Below, piece after piece: positions 7,930-17,035 of a stretch of DNA of 64,000 nt; the first letter of the stretch is position 1; every line of letters starts with the position of its first letter. The DNA comes from Clostridium jeddahitimonense (GTDB lineage: Bacteria; Bacillota; Clostridia; Clostridiales; Clostridiaceae): positions 2,375,076 to 2,439,075 of the forward strand of contig LM994670.1 of the NCBI GenBank assembly GCA_000753455.2, given 5' to 3'. The notes under the pieces were generated by a model. It searched no databases. It worked only from the letters and a program-made list of their open reading frames with translations, and was not told the origin of the DNA. The position numbers and the translations under genes are program-made.

Positions 7930-9889
7930 ATTTTGTATATACCTCTTTAACTTTATTAACTTCTCTTAAAAGCATTCCCATATTAGTATTTTGTAATACC
8001 TTTTGTGTATTCTTTTTTGTATATGTTTCTAACTTAGTCATAAACTCTTCCGGCTTTATTTCTTCATCATTAACAAGCTTTAATCCCTTTTCCCAAGATG
8101 CAGTTAATGATGGATTTAATAAAGACGGAATCGATATTCTTATAGATTCATATATCATTTCACCTAATTCAGTAGGTGTAAGTATCTGTGTTTTTTTATT
8201 TGAAGTTATGTAGTCTATGTTAATTAACTTTTTTAATATTTCAGCTCTAGTTGCCGAAGTACCTATCCCAGCTCCCTTTATATGCTCTCTTAACTCTTCA
8301 TCTTCTATAAGTTTACCTGCATTTTCCATGGCAATAATCATAGAACCAGTAGTATATCTTTTGGGAGGAGTAGTTTCACCTTCTTTTATTTCAAGCTCAT
8401 CAATAACAACTTTATTTCCCTTTCTTATGTTTTCCGGAAAATCATCTCCACTCTCTTCCTTCTCACCTTCAATAATATCAAGATATCCCCTATCTACACA
8501 TACTTTTTTACTTAAAGTAAAGTTTTCTATATCAATACCTATAATTACATTCATTTTACTATATTGAGCTGATGGATAAAATATTGCTAAAAATCTTCTC
8601 AAAATTATACTGTATATTTTTCTTTCTAGCTCGCTTAGCTTTCCAATAACTTCTCTCCCTTCTCCAGTTGGGATAATAGCATAGTGATCCGTAATCTTAG
8701 AATCATCAACATACTTGCTTTTTAAAATTGATTTTGCTTTATCTTCTGAAATTATCATTTGAGCTGCATCTTGTAGTACCTTACCAATTGGTAAGTTTGT
8801 TAATTTACTCAAATTTTTCGTTATGTCCTTTGCTACAGCCGTAGATAATACTCTAGCATCGGTTCTTGGATATGTAACCATCTTTTTTTCATAAAGCATC
8901 TGAACATACTTTAATGTTTCATCCGGACTTATCTTAAATCTTTTGGTGCATTCATTTTGCAATTCTGCTAGGTTAAATAGCAATGGTGGATTCTTCTTTT
9001 CTTTTGTCTTTTTAACTTCCTTAATAATTCCATGACCTACATCTCTTAATTCTTGCATTAAGCTTTCAGCGTCTTCTCGTTTTCTAAATCCACTTTCATT
9101 ATAGAGCTTAGGAGAATCTAAATATCTTGATCCTTCTAACACCTTCCACTCACCTTTTATTATACTTTCTTCACTTTCTCTACTAAAAGAACCTACTATT
9201 TTAAAGAATGAAGTTTTCTTAAAATCTCTTATTTCTCTTTCTCTATCCACAACCATTCCTAAAACACATGTCATAACACGGCCCACCGCTATTACAACAT
9301 TCTTATCTTTTTTCAAGGAACTTGCTAGTGCTTTTCCATAGGTTAAAGTTAATAGTCTTGAGAAATTAATACCAAAGATATAGTCTTCTTTTGCTCTTAA
9401 GTAAGCAGAATGTGCTAAAGAATCATAGTAAGATAAATCCTTTGCCTCTTTAATTCCTCTTTTTATTTCCTCTTCTGTTTGAGAATCAATCCAAACTCTT
9501 TTTTTGATCTTATTTGGCTTTCCTGCCATATCATCTACTAATCTATATATATACTCCCCTTCTCTCCCTGAGTCAGTACAAACATAAATAGTATCTACAT
9601 CTTCCCTGTTCATAAGTGATGATACTACATTAAATTGACCACTTGCTGATTGAATTACCTGATATTTATATTCCTCTGGCAAAAAAGGTAAATCTCTTAA
9701 ATTCCAATATTTTAATTTTTCATTATATGCTTCTGGGTAGCTCATTGTAACCATATGTCCCACACACCAAGTAAATATGCTATTTTCCCCTTCTATATAG
9801 CCATTATTTCTTCTACCATTTACTTTTAATAACTTTACAAAATCCATTGCTACAGATGGTTTTTCAGCTATAAATAATGTTTTTCCCAT
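7928..9889 (-). CDS. topB: DNA topoisomerase III (type IA)
   Basis: Relaxes and decatenates DNA by transient single-strand breakage. The 653-residue protein starts at the ATG at 9889, which has an AAGGA site; a longer in-frame reading to 9931 lacks one. The TOPRIM domain holds FIAEKPSVA at residues 6-14 and DSGREGE at 106-112, and the catalytic tyrosine is Tyr340 in VTYPRTDARV. Most type IA enzymes have D-x-D-x-E in the second TOPRIM motif, but here the second aspartate is glycine 108. No C-terminal zinc fingers are visible. There is no conjugation gene nearby, so it looks chromosomal rather than plasmid- or ICE-borne. Confidence 0.9.
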   Translation of the reverse strand: MGKTLFIAEKPSVAMDFVKLLKVNGRRNNGYIEGENSIFTWCVGHMVTMSYPEAYNEKLKYWNLRDLPFLPEEYKYQVIQSASGQFNVVSSLMNREDVDTIYVCTDSGREGEYIYRLVDDMAGKPNKIKKRVWIDSQTEEEIKRGIKEAKDLSYYDSLAHSAYLRAKEDYIFGINFSRLLTLTYGKALASSLKKDKNVVIAVGRVMTCVLGMVVDREREIRDFKKTSFFKIVGSFSRESEESIIKGEWKVLEGSRYLDSPKLYNESGFRKREDAESLMQELRDVGHGIIKEVKKTKEKKNPPLLFNLAELQNECTKRFKISPDETLKYVQMLYEKKMVTYPRTDARVLSTAVAKDITKNLSKLTNLPIGKVLQDAAQMIISEDKAKSILKSKYVDDSKITDHYAIIPTGEGREVIGKLSELERKIYSIILRRFLAIFYPSAQYSKMNVIIGIDIENFTLSKKVCVDRGYLDIIEGEKEESGDDFPENIRKGNKVVIDELEIKEGETTPPKRYTTGSMIIAMENAGKLIEDEELREHIKGAGIGTSATRAEILKKLINIDYITSNKKTQILTPTELGEMIYESIRISIPSLLNPSLTASWEKGLKLVNDEEIKPEEFMTKLETYTKKNTQKVLQNTNMGMLLREVNKVKEVYTK

Positions 9890-9965
9890 AATCACATTCC
9901 TTACTTTTTCTAAAATAAAATAGACTTCCATAAAGAAAGCCTATTACATTATACTATATTTTTTT

Positions 9966-10580
9966 CTACATTTCATTAAACATCCAAATAAAAAATGTTA
10001 ACATAGAGGCAAAAGATACCCATAAAATATACGGAATCATAAGTGCTCCAGCTATTTTGTCCACCTTAAAGAATTTAATAGTTGTTAAAATAATTAAAAT
10101 CACGAGTACTATTATTAAAATAAATGAAATTCCATAAAGCCTAAAATTAAAGAATATTATACTCCATAAAAAATTTATAGATAACTGTATTAAGTAGTAA
10201 AAATATGCGCCTTTATCATCCCTTCCTGATTTATTATTCATATAAATTCTATAAGCTGCTATTCCCATTAATATATATAAGATTGTCCACACTATGGGAA
10301 ATATAATTGCAGGTGGCGTAAATATAGGTTTCTTCAAATTATTATAGACTATCATACTATTCCTAGTTAAAAAACCTATTAATAATCCTCCACCTAATGC
10401 CAATAAAATATTTTTTATTAAAGCTACAAGATTAAACTTATTATTAATCTTAAAAATTCTTCCTAATATATTTCCTTTTTCTTTTTTCTTCATTTTCTTT
10501 GCTACTTTTTTTTGTTGCTTGTCTATTTTATTACTAATATTCTTTTTATTTTTAATATCTTTACTTTCTTTTTTTCTCAT
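9966..10580 (-). CDS. TspO/MBR family membrane protein with lysine-rich N-terminus
   Basis: A 204-residue protein. Residues 50 to the end carry five transmembrane helices of the tryptophan-rich sensory protein (TspO/PBR) fold, with the diagnostic KPIFTPPAIIFPIVWTILYI segment and the GIAAYRIY continuation. Family members bind porphyrins or related ligands. The first about 45 residues (MRKKESKDIKNKKN...) are almost entirely lysine, asparagine and charged residues, which is not part of the usual roughly 155-residue family. The ATG has a GAGGTG site, so the extension is translated. The function is not inferable beyond the family. Confidence 0.85.
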   Translation of the reverse strand: MRKKESKDIKNKKNISNKIDKQQKKVAKKMKKKEKGNILGRIFKINNKFNLVALIKNILLALGGGLLIGFLTRNSMIVYNNLKKPIFTPPAIIFPIVWTILYILMGIAAYRIYMNNKSGRDDKGAYFYYLIQLSINFLWSIIFFNFRLYGISFILIIVLVILIILTTIKFFKVDKIAGALMIPYILWVSFASMLTFFIWMFNEM

Positions 10581-10691
10581 AAAACACCTCTTGTATATTT
10601 TTCAATATACTATATGTTTTATAATGTTAATTTATACATAACAATAACTTGATATATAAAATTACTATTGTAAATAATTATATATGTGTGT

Positions 10692-12728
10692 TCAGAAATA
10701 TATATCAGAAAACTCTATATCAGCTTGCCTTTTCAGATCATTTATATTCAAATTCCAATTACTATCTCCATCTTGTCCACTCTTATCTATAGGCATAATA
10801 ATCTCAAAAATATTTTGTCCATCTTTATAGTTAAAGCTTATATTTCCACTATTATGCTCAACTAATTTTTTTGTTATAAAAAGCCCCAATCCACTCCCCT
10901 CTGCATCTCTAGTTAAGTAGTTTTCACATTTAGAAAACTTTTTAAACATATTTTTTATTCTCTCTTTAGATATTTCCCTACTTTTATATTCAACATTTAT
11001 TTTCACTTTATCATTTTTTGCTTTAGCGGATATAAAAATTATTTCATTCTCCTCTCCATATTTTAAAGAATTAGAAATAATGTTAAAAAATATTCTGTTT
11101 ATACTCTCAGAATTTGCATATATATATATTTCTTCTTGAAAAGGATCAAATACTAATTTGCAATTTTTCTTAACAACATATTGGCTAGCAACCTCAGCAA
11201 TATTATCTATTATAGTAACAATATTTATTTTACTTTTAGGAATATGTAAATACCCTTCTGTAATCTTATTAGTATCAATAAAGTTATTAATAGTTCTTAT
11301 TAGTCTATTGCAATTTTGTTTTATTATAATATTATTTCTTTTTATAACATCAAATTTATTATCATCTAAAATTTTTTCATTTAGTTGTAATGCGGAAGAG
11401 ATAATATTAATTGGAGTCCTTAATTCATGAGAAATATTAGAGTAAAACTCATCTTTTACTTCTTCATCTTCTAAATATAAACTATATTCTTTTTCAAGTT
11501 GTAAACTTCTTATTAAATAATCATTACTTTTAATAACAACAACTTTAACATCATCCTTTATTGGAATTAACTCTATTTCAACTTGTCTTTCTTTTCCAAT
11601 TTCATCTGTAACTATTATATTCCGCTTAAATCCTAATTCTAATTCTTTCTTACTTATATCATCTTTAATTATAAAATCTAAGAAATTCATCATAAATAAT
11701 TCCTTAAGATTTACTTCTAGTAAACTTCTAAAGTATTGGGTTGCTTCACTATTCGAATATATTAACATGCTATTTTGGAATATAAGCATTCCATCTGGTA
11801 AATTATCTAATATATTCAAAGTTTTATTTATACTTAGCTTTGTTTTACTTTTTAACTCTTCTAAAATACTTTCTTTTTTAGTAAGATTTATATTAAATTC
11901 TTTGTTTATATTTATTTCTCCTTGTATCTTATTCATTTCTTGTTCTTCTGATAATTTTCTTATCTCTATTTCGAAATTAGTAAATACATATATATGTATA
12001 AATAATCGTACGCTACATTGAATATATACAAGATTAATATCTAAATTATTAATGGTAACTATATACCAAATATTGGCTAATAACAATAATACGTCATAAA
12101 TTATTATTTTTTTTGTTATTCTAATTTTATATTGATTTTTCGCTTTACTTATTGAAAAAATCGTAAATATCAATAACCCTATATATACTAATATGTAAAT
12201 TAATATATATGTGGTATTTAAACCAATCTTATAATTATTTAAATTTAATTCTATAAAAATATATAAAAATGCCGATATAAAAAAATAAGTATAATCAATC
12301 CTGCTTAATTTCACTTTATTTTTATAGAAATATATAAATATCGTAATTATTATAATCTTATAAATATTCACAGCATATATATTCTGTAATTTAAGACTTA
12401 TTAATATGTCTACAATTTCCTTTTTCCCTTCCCTTATAATATTCGTAGGTTCTCCAATATGCATCCAAAGAAAAAATGCTATATATAAATGTCCCCATAA
12501 AAGATATTTTAAATATCCTTTATTATCATCAATATCTTTTATGCACATTACTATAATTAGAGCTATTCCAACTATACCTATATATACATCAACAAACAAA
12601 CCATAACCTAAGATATTGTCACTTATAAAGTATAAAATACTCTCTATTAAAAATACCATTATACTTAATCTCAAAACTTTAGATTCCATATCTATCTTTA
12701 GTACTTTTTCTTTCATTATTCCTCTCAT
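10692..12728 (-). CDS. membrane sensor histidine kinase-like protein with degenerate ATP site
   Basis: A 678-residue protein. It has about eight transmembrane helices (residues 20-255), a coiled linker, a PAS-like domain (about 305-400), a HisKA dimerisation helix with phospho-acceptor His434 in NISHELRTP, and a HATPase_c domain. The N-box asparagines 549 and 553 and G2 box GSGLGLF (611-617) are present. However, the G1 box (normally DxGxG) reads VEYKSREIS at 579-587 and lacks the adenine-binding aspartate, so ATP binding may be lost. It starts three bases after the stop of the neighbouring kinase gene, so the two are co-transcribed. No response regulator gene is adjacent. Confidence 0.82.
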   Translation of the reverse strand: MRGIMKEKVLKIDMESKVLRLSIMVFLIESILYFISDNILGYGLFVDVYIGIVGIALIIVMCIKDIDDNKGYLKYLLWGHLYIAFFLWMHIGEPTNIIREGKKEIVDILISLKLQNIYAVNIYKIIIITIFIYFYKNKVKLSRIDYTYFFISAFLYIFIELNLNNYKIGLNTTYILIYILVYIGLLIFTIFSISKAKNQYKIRITKKIIIYDVLLLLANIWYIVTINNLDINLVYIQCSVRLFIHIYVFTNFEIEIRKLSEEQEMNKIQGEININKEFNINLTKKESILEELKSKTKLSINKTLNILDNLPDGMLIFQNSMLIYSNSEATQYFRSLLEVNLKELFMMNFLDFIIKDDISKKELELGFKRNIIVTDEIGKERQVEIELIPIKDDVKVVVIKSNDYLIRSLQLEKEYSLYLEDEEVKDEFYSNISHELRTPINIISSALQLNEKILDDNKFDVIKRNNIIIKQNCNRLIRTINNFIDTNKITEGYLHIPKSKINIVTIIDNIAEVASQYVVKKNCKLVFDPFQEEIYIYANSESINRIFFNIISNSLKYGEENEIIFISAKAKNDKVKINVEYKSREISKERIKNMFKKFSKCENYLTRDAEGSGLGLFITKKLVEHNSGNISFNYKDGQNIFEIIMPIDKSGQDGDSNWNLNINDLKRQADIEFSDIYF

Positions 12729-12731
12729 ACC

Positions 12732-14642
12732 TTATTCCTTCTTAAAAGTTAAAGTAAACTTACTACCCTTTCCTAATTCAGTATCAACTTCTATAGTAGC
12801 TCCTTGAAGTTTAAGTAAATTATATACAACAAATAAACCTATCCCAGTACCTTTATTTATACCACTTTCCTCTTGCTCTTCCATAGAATACATATCAAAA
12901 GCTTGTTCAACAAACTCTTTACTCATTCCAATTCCCTTATCTATTATTTCTATCAATAAATAATCTCTTTTATTTATAATGTTTACATTAATTATGCTTT
13001 TCTCTTTAGAATATTTTATTGCATTAGATAATAAATTAACTATTATACGCTCAGTAAACTCTTTATCAAAATTTATAAAAATTTCTTCTTCTTCAGTATC
13101 AAAAACTATTCCTACATTTTTAACTTTAGCAAAATCAATTATATAGTTAACAGTTTCTTCAACGAAATATACAATATTATCATTTACTAAATTAGATGCT
13201 AAGGTTTTTTCAGCTATTCGACTAATATCAATTAGGTTATTTGTAAGTCTTGTAAGATATAAACAATTATCCTTACATGTATTATTGTATTTTTCAATAA
13301 GCTCTTTATTTTTATAGTCTACGTACATATTTTCTAATTGAATTGCAGAATATATAACACCTATCGGCGTTTTTAAATCATGTGATATATTAGATAGAAA
13401 ATTATTTTTCATTAACTCATTTTCTCTTCTTCTATTTAATTCTCCCTTTATTCTATCTATATTTTCTCTTTCAGTCATATCATTAAAAATTAATACTACC
13501 TCATATTCACTAAATACCACATAATTTATATCGAATATTTTCGTTTGCCCATTAATTTCTCTATATCCAATTATATGGCCATTATTATTTGCCATACTAT
13601 ATTTATCAATATAGTCAAACTTAAACAAATTATCTATTTTTTGATTTATTACATCTCTAAAAGCCTTAATTTCACAAGCTTTAATAAACGTATCATTAAC
13701 ATATATCAGTCTATTATTTTCCTTATTCATTATTGCAATAGGTATAGTTATAAATCTCATAAAATCATTGTAAAGACGATTTAACGCAAGTAATTTTTCC
13801 TTTTTAAGTTCTAACTTTTCATTTTTTTCTAATATAGATTTATTTTTTATCTCAAGTTCAAAGTTCTTTCTATACTGATTTCTAAAATAGACAATATTAT
13901 TAAATCTATTTAAGTTATATAAATATACTACTAAAAATAAATTAACCATAATTATTTTTATAAGATTTATATAATATGCAATTGTTATATAATTAATAAG
14001 CAACGCCACTACATCCATAATTAAAAGTGTAACAATTATATATTTACAAACATTAACTTCATTACCTCTCCTTAAACCATATTTTTTAAATCGTATATAT
14101 ATTATTAATAGGTATATTATAGAAATTATATATATACTCTTATATCCGTCCGATATTGTAATATTATTCAAACTGTAATTGTAATTGAGGGTAAATATAT
14201 AAATCATAACTATAAAATATAGTAAAAACCCTATACTTATTTCATACTTATCTTCTTTATTAGACCTTGTTAAAATCAAATAAGGAATTAATGTTGTATA
14301 TACCGTTGCATCTAATAAAATCCCATTATTCAAACTAAAATAGACAACCTTATCTATAATACTTTCTCCATTACTAACCATAATTCCCATATAATATAAT
14401 AATAGAAATATTAGGTGCATTTTTATTAAAATAAAATTCTTTTGTTGAAATTTCGAATAACTTATAAACATATAGGTGCACATATATGTTGTTGCTGATA
14501 AAACTATAATAGATATACTAATATCACATTTTAATATGTAAAAAAACATAAAACAAACTACCATTATTAAGCAATATATGTTTAATAATTTATGAAAAAC
14601 CTTCTTATCTATATATACAAATTCAATCATATCATTTGACAA
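12732..14642 (-). CDS. membrane sensor histidine kinase
   Basis: A 636-residue protein with about eight transmembrane helices (15-245), a coiled coil, a PAS-like domain (about 290-395), HisKA with phospho-acceptor His421 in NISHDLKTP, and a HATPase_c domain. The N-box (NLLSNAIKYS), G1 box (IDKGIGMS) and G2 box (GTGIGLFV) are all intact, so it should be an active kinase. It starts with TTG five bases after a GAGGTGA site. The layout matches the kinase-like protein encoded directly downstream, so the pair probably arose by duplication. The signal and the target regulator are unknown. The 253-base gap upstream to murT has no further gene. Confidence 0.87.
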   Translation of the reverse strand: MSNDMIEFVYIDKKVFHKLLNIYCLIMVVCFMFFYILKCDISISIIVLSATTYMCTYMFISYSKFQQKNFILIKMHLIFLLLYYMGIMVSNGESIIDKVVYFSLNNGILLDATVYTTLIPYLILTRSNKEDKYEISIGFLLYFIVMIYIFTLNYNYSLNNITISDGYKSIYIISIIYLLIIYIRFKKYGLRRGNEVNVCKYIIVTLLIMDVVALLINYITIAYYINLIKIIMVNLFLVVYLYNLNRFNNIVYFRNQYRKNFELEIKNKSILEKNEKLELKKEKLLALNRLYNDFMRFITIPIAIMNKENNRLIYVNDTFIKACEIKAFRDVINQKIDNLFKFDYIDKYSMANNNGHIIGYREINGQTKIFDINYVVFSEYEVVLIFNDMTERENIDRIKGELNRRRENELMKNNFLSNISHDLKTPIGVIYSAIQLENMYVDYKNKELIEKYNNTCKDNCLYLTRLTNNLIDISRIAEKTLASNLVNDNIVYFVEETVNYIIDFAKVKNVGIVFDTEEEEIFINFDKEFTERIIVNLLSNAIKYSKEKSIINVNIINKRDYLLIEIIDKGIGMSKEFVEQAFDMYSMEEQEESGINKGTGIGLFVVYNLLKLQGATIEVDTELGKGSKFTLTFKKE

Positions 14643-14786
14643 ATTTCTTCACCTCTTTCTATCATTTTACATTATTTTCATTTATTTGTGAATATTCCAT
14701 TTAATATTAGATAAAACTTTACTTTATTTAGTCTATAAGAATGCTAAATTTATCACTTACTTTTATATTTAAATTCAAAGATACGT

Positions 14787-14814
14787 TTGTATAAATTAAA
14801 GTTTATGATATACT
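14787..14814 (+). promoter_or_regulatory. putative sigma-A promoter for murT-gatD
   Basis: TTGTAT (14787-14792), a 16-base spacer and TATACT (14809-14814) lie about 80 bases before murT. The match is partial in the -35 box. Confidence 0.45.
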
Positions 14815-14895
14815 ATTGATGTTATTATTAAATCAAAATAAAGTTGTTTAATTACTTTGTTTTTGGGTAATAATGTTAAATAAATTATTTAGGCG

Positions 14896-16254
14896 GTGAG
14901 CAAAATTAGTATTAAATCAATAATTAGTATTTTAGCAACTAAATTTACAATCTTCCTTACTAAAACCATTTTAAAAGGTGGAACAACTTTCCCAGGTAAA
15001 GTTGCATTAAAATTAGATAAGAATATTCTAGGTAAGGTTGCTTCTGGATATAATGTAATCCTTGTTACAGGTACAAATGGAAAAACAACAACTACAAGTA
15101 TGATTTATAATATACTGAAAGAAAAAGGCTTTTCAGTTATTACAAATAATACAGGTGCAAATCTTTATTCTGGTATAGTTACTACCTTTGTAGATAATTA
15201 TAAGTTTTCAGATAAAAATCATGAAAAGTTTGCAGTAATTGAAGTTGATGAAGCTAATGTAAAATTTATAACTAAAAAGATTACTCCAAATATAATCACG
15301 GTTACAAATTTATTTAGAGATCAACTTGATAGGTATGGAGAAGTATATACTACCCTTACTAAAATTTTAGAAGGTGTTCATAGTGTACCAACTTCAAAAC
15401 TTATCTTAAACGGTGATGAATCATTACTTGGTAAACTTGATATTAAAAATCCAGTAGTTTTTTATGGTTTCAAAACAAATATAAATGAAAATAAAACTAT
15501 AGACATAAATGCTGACGCAAAATTCTGTAAGTTCTGTAAAACTCCATATAAATATAACTTTGTTACATATAATCACTTAGGTGACTATTACTGTACAGGC
15601 TGTGGTTATAAGCGTCCTGAAATATCATATGGGGTAGATGAGATTATAGATCTTACTTCTGAAAGTTCTACAGTAAAAATTAATAATACTGAAATATTCC
15701 TTAGCCAATCTGGTGTATATAATATATATAATGCCCTTTGTGCTTATAGTATTGCTAAAGAACTTGGAGTAGATGATATAACTATTAAAAAATCCTTAGA
15801 AAGTCAAAGTTCTAGCTTTGGAAGACAAGAAACTATTAATATTGAAGATAAAGAAGTTAAAATAATCTTAGTAAAAAATCCAGCTGGATATAATCAAGCT
15901 TTAGATACTTTATGCCTTAGCAAAGATCCTTTCTCTGCTGCTTTTATCCTTAATGATAATTATGCAGACGGAAGAGATGTATCTTGGATTTGGGATGTAA
16001 ACTTCGAACATTTAAATAATGTAGATTTAAATGAAATCTATGTTTCTGGATTAAGATCATATGATATGGCTGTAAGACTTAAAACTGCTGGCTTAGATTC
16101 TTCAAAATTCTCTATAACCGAGGAATATGATGCTCTAACAGAAAGAATAAAAGAAAGTAATAATAAAAAGGTTTATATTCTTGCAACATATACAGCTATG
16201 ATTAATTATAGAAAGCACTTACACTCTAAGGGTTACATAAAAAACCTTTGGTAA
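14896..16254 (+). CDS. murT: lipid II isoglutaminyl synthase, MurT subunit
   Basis: MurT activates the alpha-carboxyl of D-glutamate in lipid II with ATP so that GatD can deliver ammonia, giving D-isoglutamine in peptidoglycan. The Mur-ligase P-loop GTNGKTTTT is at about residues 59-67. The zinc-ribbon insert special to MurT has Cys211, Cys214, Cys233 and Cys236. The C-terminal DUF1727 part holds NDNYADGRDVSWIWD. gatD follows after 15 bases. The start is doubtful: the GTG at 14896 lies inside the AGGCGGTGAG ribosome site, and the codon at normal spacing is an in-frame ATT at 14905. Confidence 0.93.
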   Translation: MSKISIKSIISILATKFTIFLTKTILKGGTTFPGKVALKLDKNILGKVASGYNVILVTGTNGKTTTTSMIYNILKEKGFSVITNNTGANLYSGIVTTFVDNYKFSDKNHEKFAVIEVDEANVKFITKKITPNIITVTNLFRDQLDRYGEVYTTLTKILEGVHSVPTSKLILNGDESLLGKLDIKNPVVFYGFKTNINENKTIDINADAKFCKFCKTPYKYNFVTYNHLGDYYCTGCGYKRPEISYGVDEIIDLTSESSTVKINNTEIFLSQSGVYNIYNALCAYSIAKELGVDDITIKKSLESQSSSFGRQETINIEDKEVKIILVKNPAGYNQALDTLCLSKDPFSAAFILNDNYADGRDVSWIWDVNFEHLNNVDLNEIYVSGLRSYDMAVRLKTAGLDSSKFSITEEYDALTERIKESNNKKVYILATYTAMINYRKHLHSKGYIKNLW

Positions 16255-16269
16255 TATAGGAGGATTATT

Positions 16270-16995
16270 ATGGAATTAAATATATGCCACTTATATCCTG
16301 ATCTTTTAAATGTTTATGGTGATGTTGGAAATATACTTATACTTAAACATAGAGCTGAATCTAGAGGTATAAAAGTTAACATTTTAAATGTATCTATTAA
16401 TGATACATTTAACTCAGAAGATTATGACATTGTATTTTTTGGCGGTGGTCAAGACTTTGAGCAATCAATAGTTTCAGATGACTTAATGAATAATAAAAAA
16501 GAAGAATTATCTAAATATATAAATAGCGGTAAAGTTGTCATTGCTATTTGTGGGGGATATCAACTATTAGGTAAGTATTATACTGCACCTAACGGCGAAA
16601 AAATTGAGGGGTTAGGTATCTTAGATATATATACAGAAGCTGGAGATACTAGATTTATCGGTGACACTGTCATATATAACGAAGAATTCGATGAAACTTA
16701 TGTAGGTTTTGAAAATCACTCCGGAAGAACTTATGTTAACGGTCTTAAACCTTTAGGTAAGTGCATTCACGGATACGGTAATAACGGTTCAGACGGTTAT
16801 GAAGGCTGTGTGTATAAGAATACTTATTGCACTTACTTCCATGGTTCATTATTAGCAAAAAATCCTGAACTTGCTGATAGATTTATAAAAACTGCTCTTG
16901 AAGTTAAATATTCAGAAATTGCTCTTGAAAAGCTTGATGATACTTTAGAGCTAAAAGCAAAAGAAAAAATGATTACTAGACTTTCAAATAAGTAA
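16270..16995 (+). CDS. gatD: lipid II isoglutaminyl synthase, glutamine amidotransferase subunit GatD
   Basis: A 241-residue class I glutamine amidotransferase that hydrolyses glutamine and channels ammonia to MurT. The nucleophile is Cys95 in AICGGYQLLG and the catalytic histidine is His191 in YFHGSLL. The FENHSGRTY segment is typical of CobB/CobQ-like GatD. The ATG has a TAGGAGGA site and the gene is 15 bases downstream of murT, as is usual for this obligate complex. It acts at the cytosolic face of the membrane on lipid II. Confidence 0.94.
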   Translation: MELNICHLYPDLLNVYGDVGNILILKHRAESRGIKVNILNVSINDTFNSEDYDIVFFGGGQDFEQSIVSDDLMNNKKEELSKYINSGKVVIAICGGYQLLGKYYTAPNGEKIEGLGILDIYTEAGDTRFIGDTVIYNEEFDETYVGFENHSGRTYVNGLKPLGKCIHGYGNNGSDGYEGCVYKNTYCTYFHGSLLAKNPELADRFIKTALEVKYSEIALEKLDDTLELKAKEKMITRLSNK

Positions 16996-17035
16996 TCTTT
17001 AAAGCTTATACAAATTAAAAGGACGGGGAGATTAA

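Noticed and set aside
8217..8567. A 116-codon rightward ORF inside topB
   Set aside because: It lies fully within the strongly supported topB frame on the other strand and has no ribosome site or recognisable motif.
7928..9889. topB as a marker of an integrative element or plasmid
   Set aside because: No conjugation, integrase, transposase or att-like repeats are near it, and its neighbours are chromosomal-type genes.
10692..14642. A complete two-component system
   Set aside because: No receiver-domain or DNA-binding regulator gene is next to either kinase; they are orphans here.
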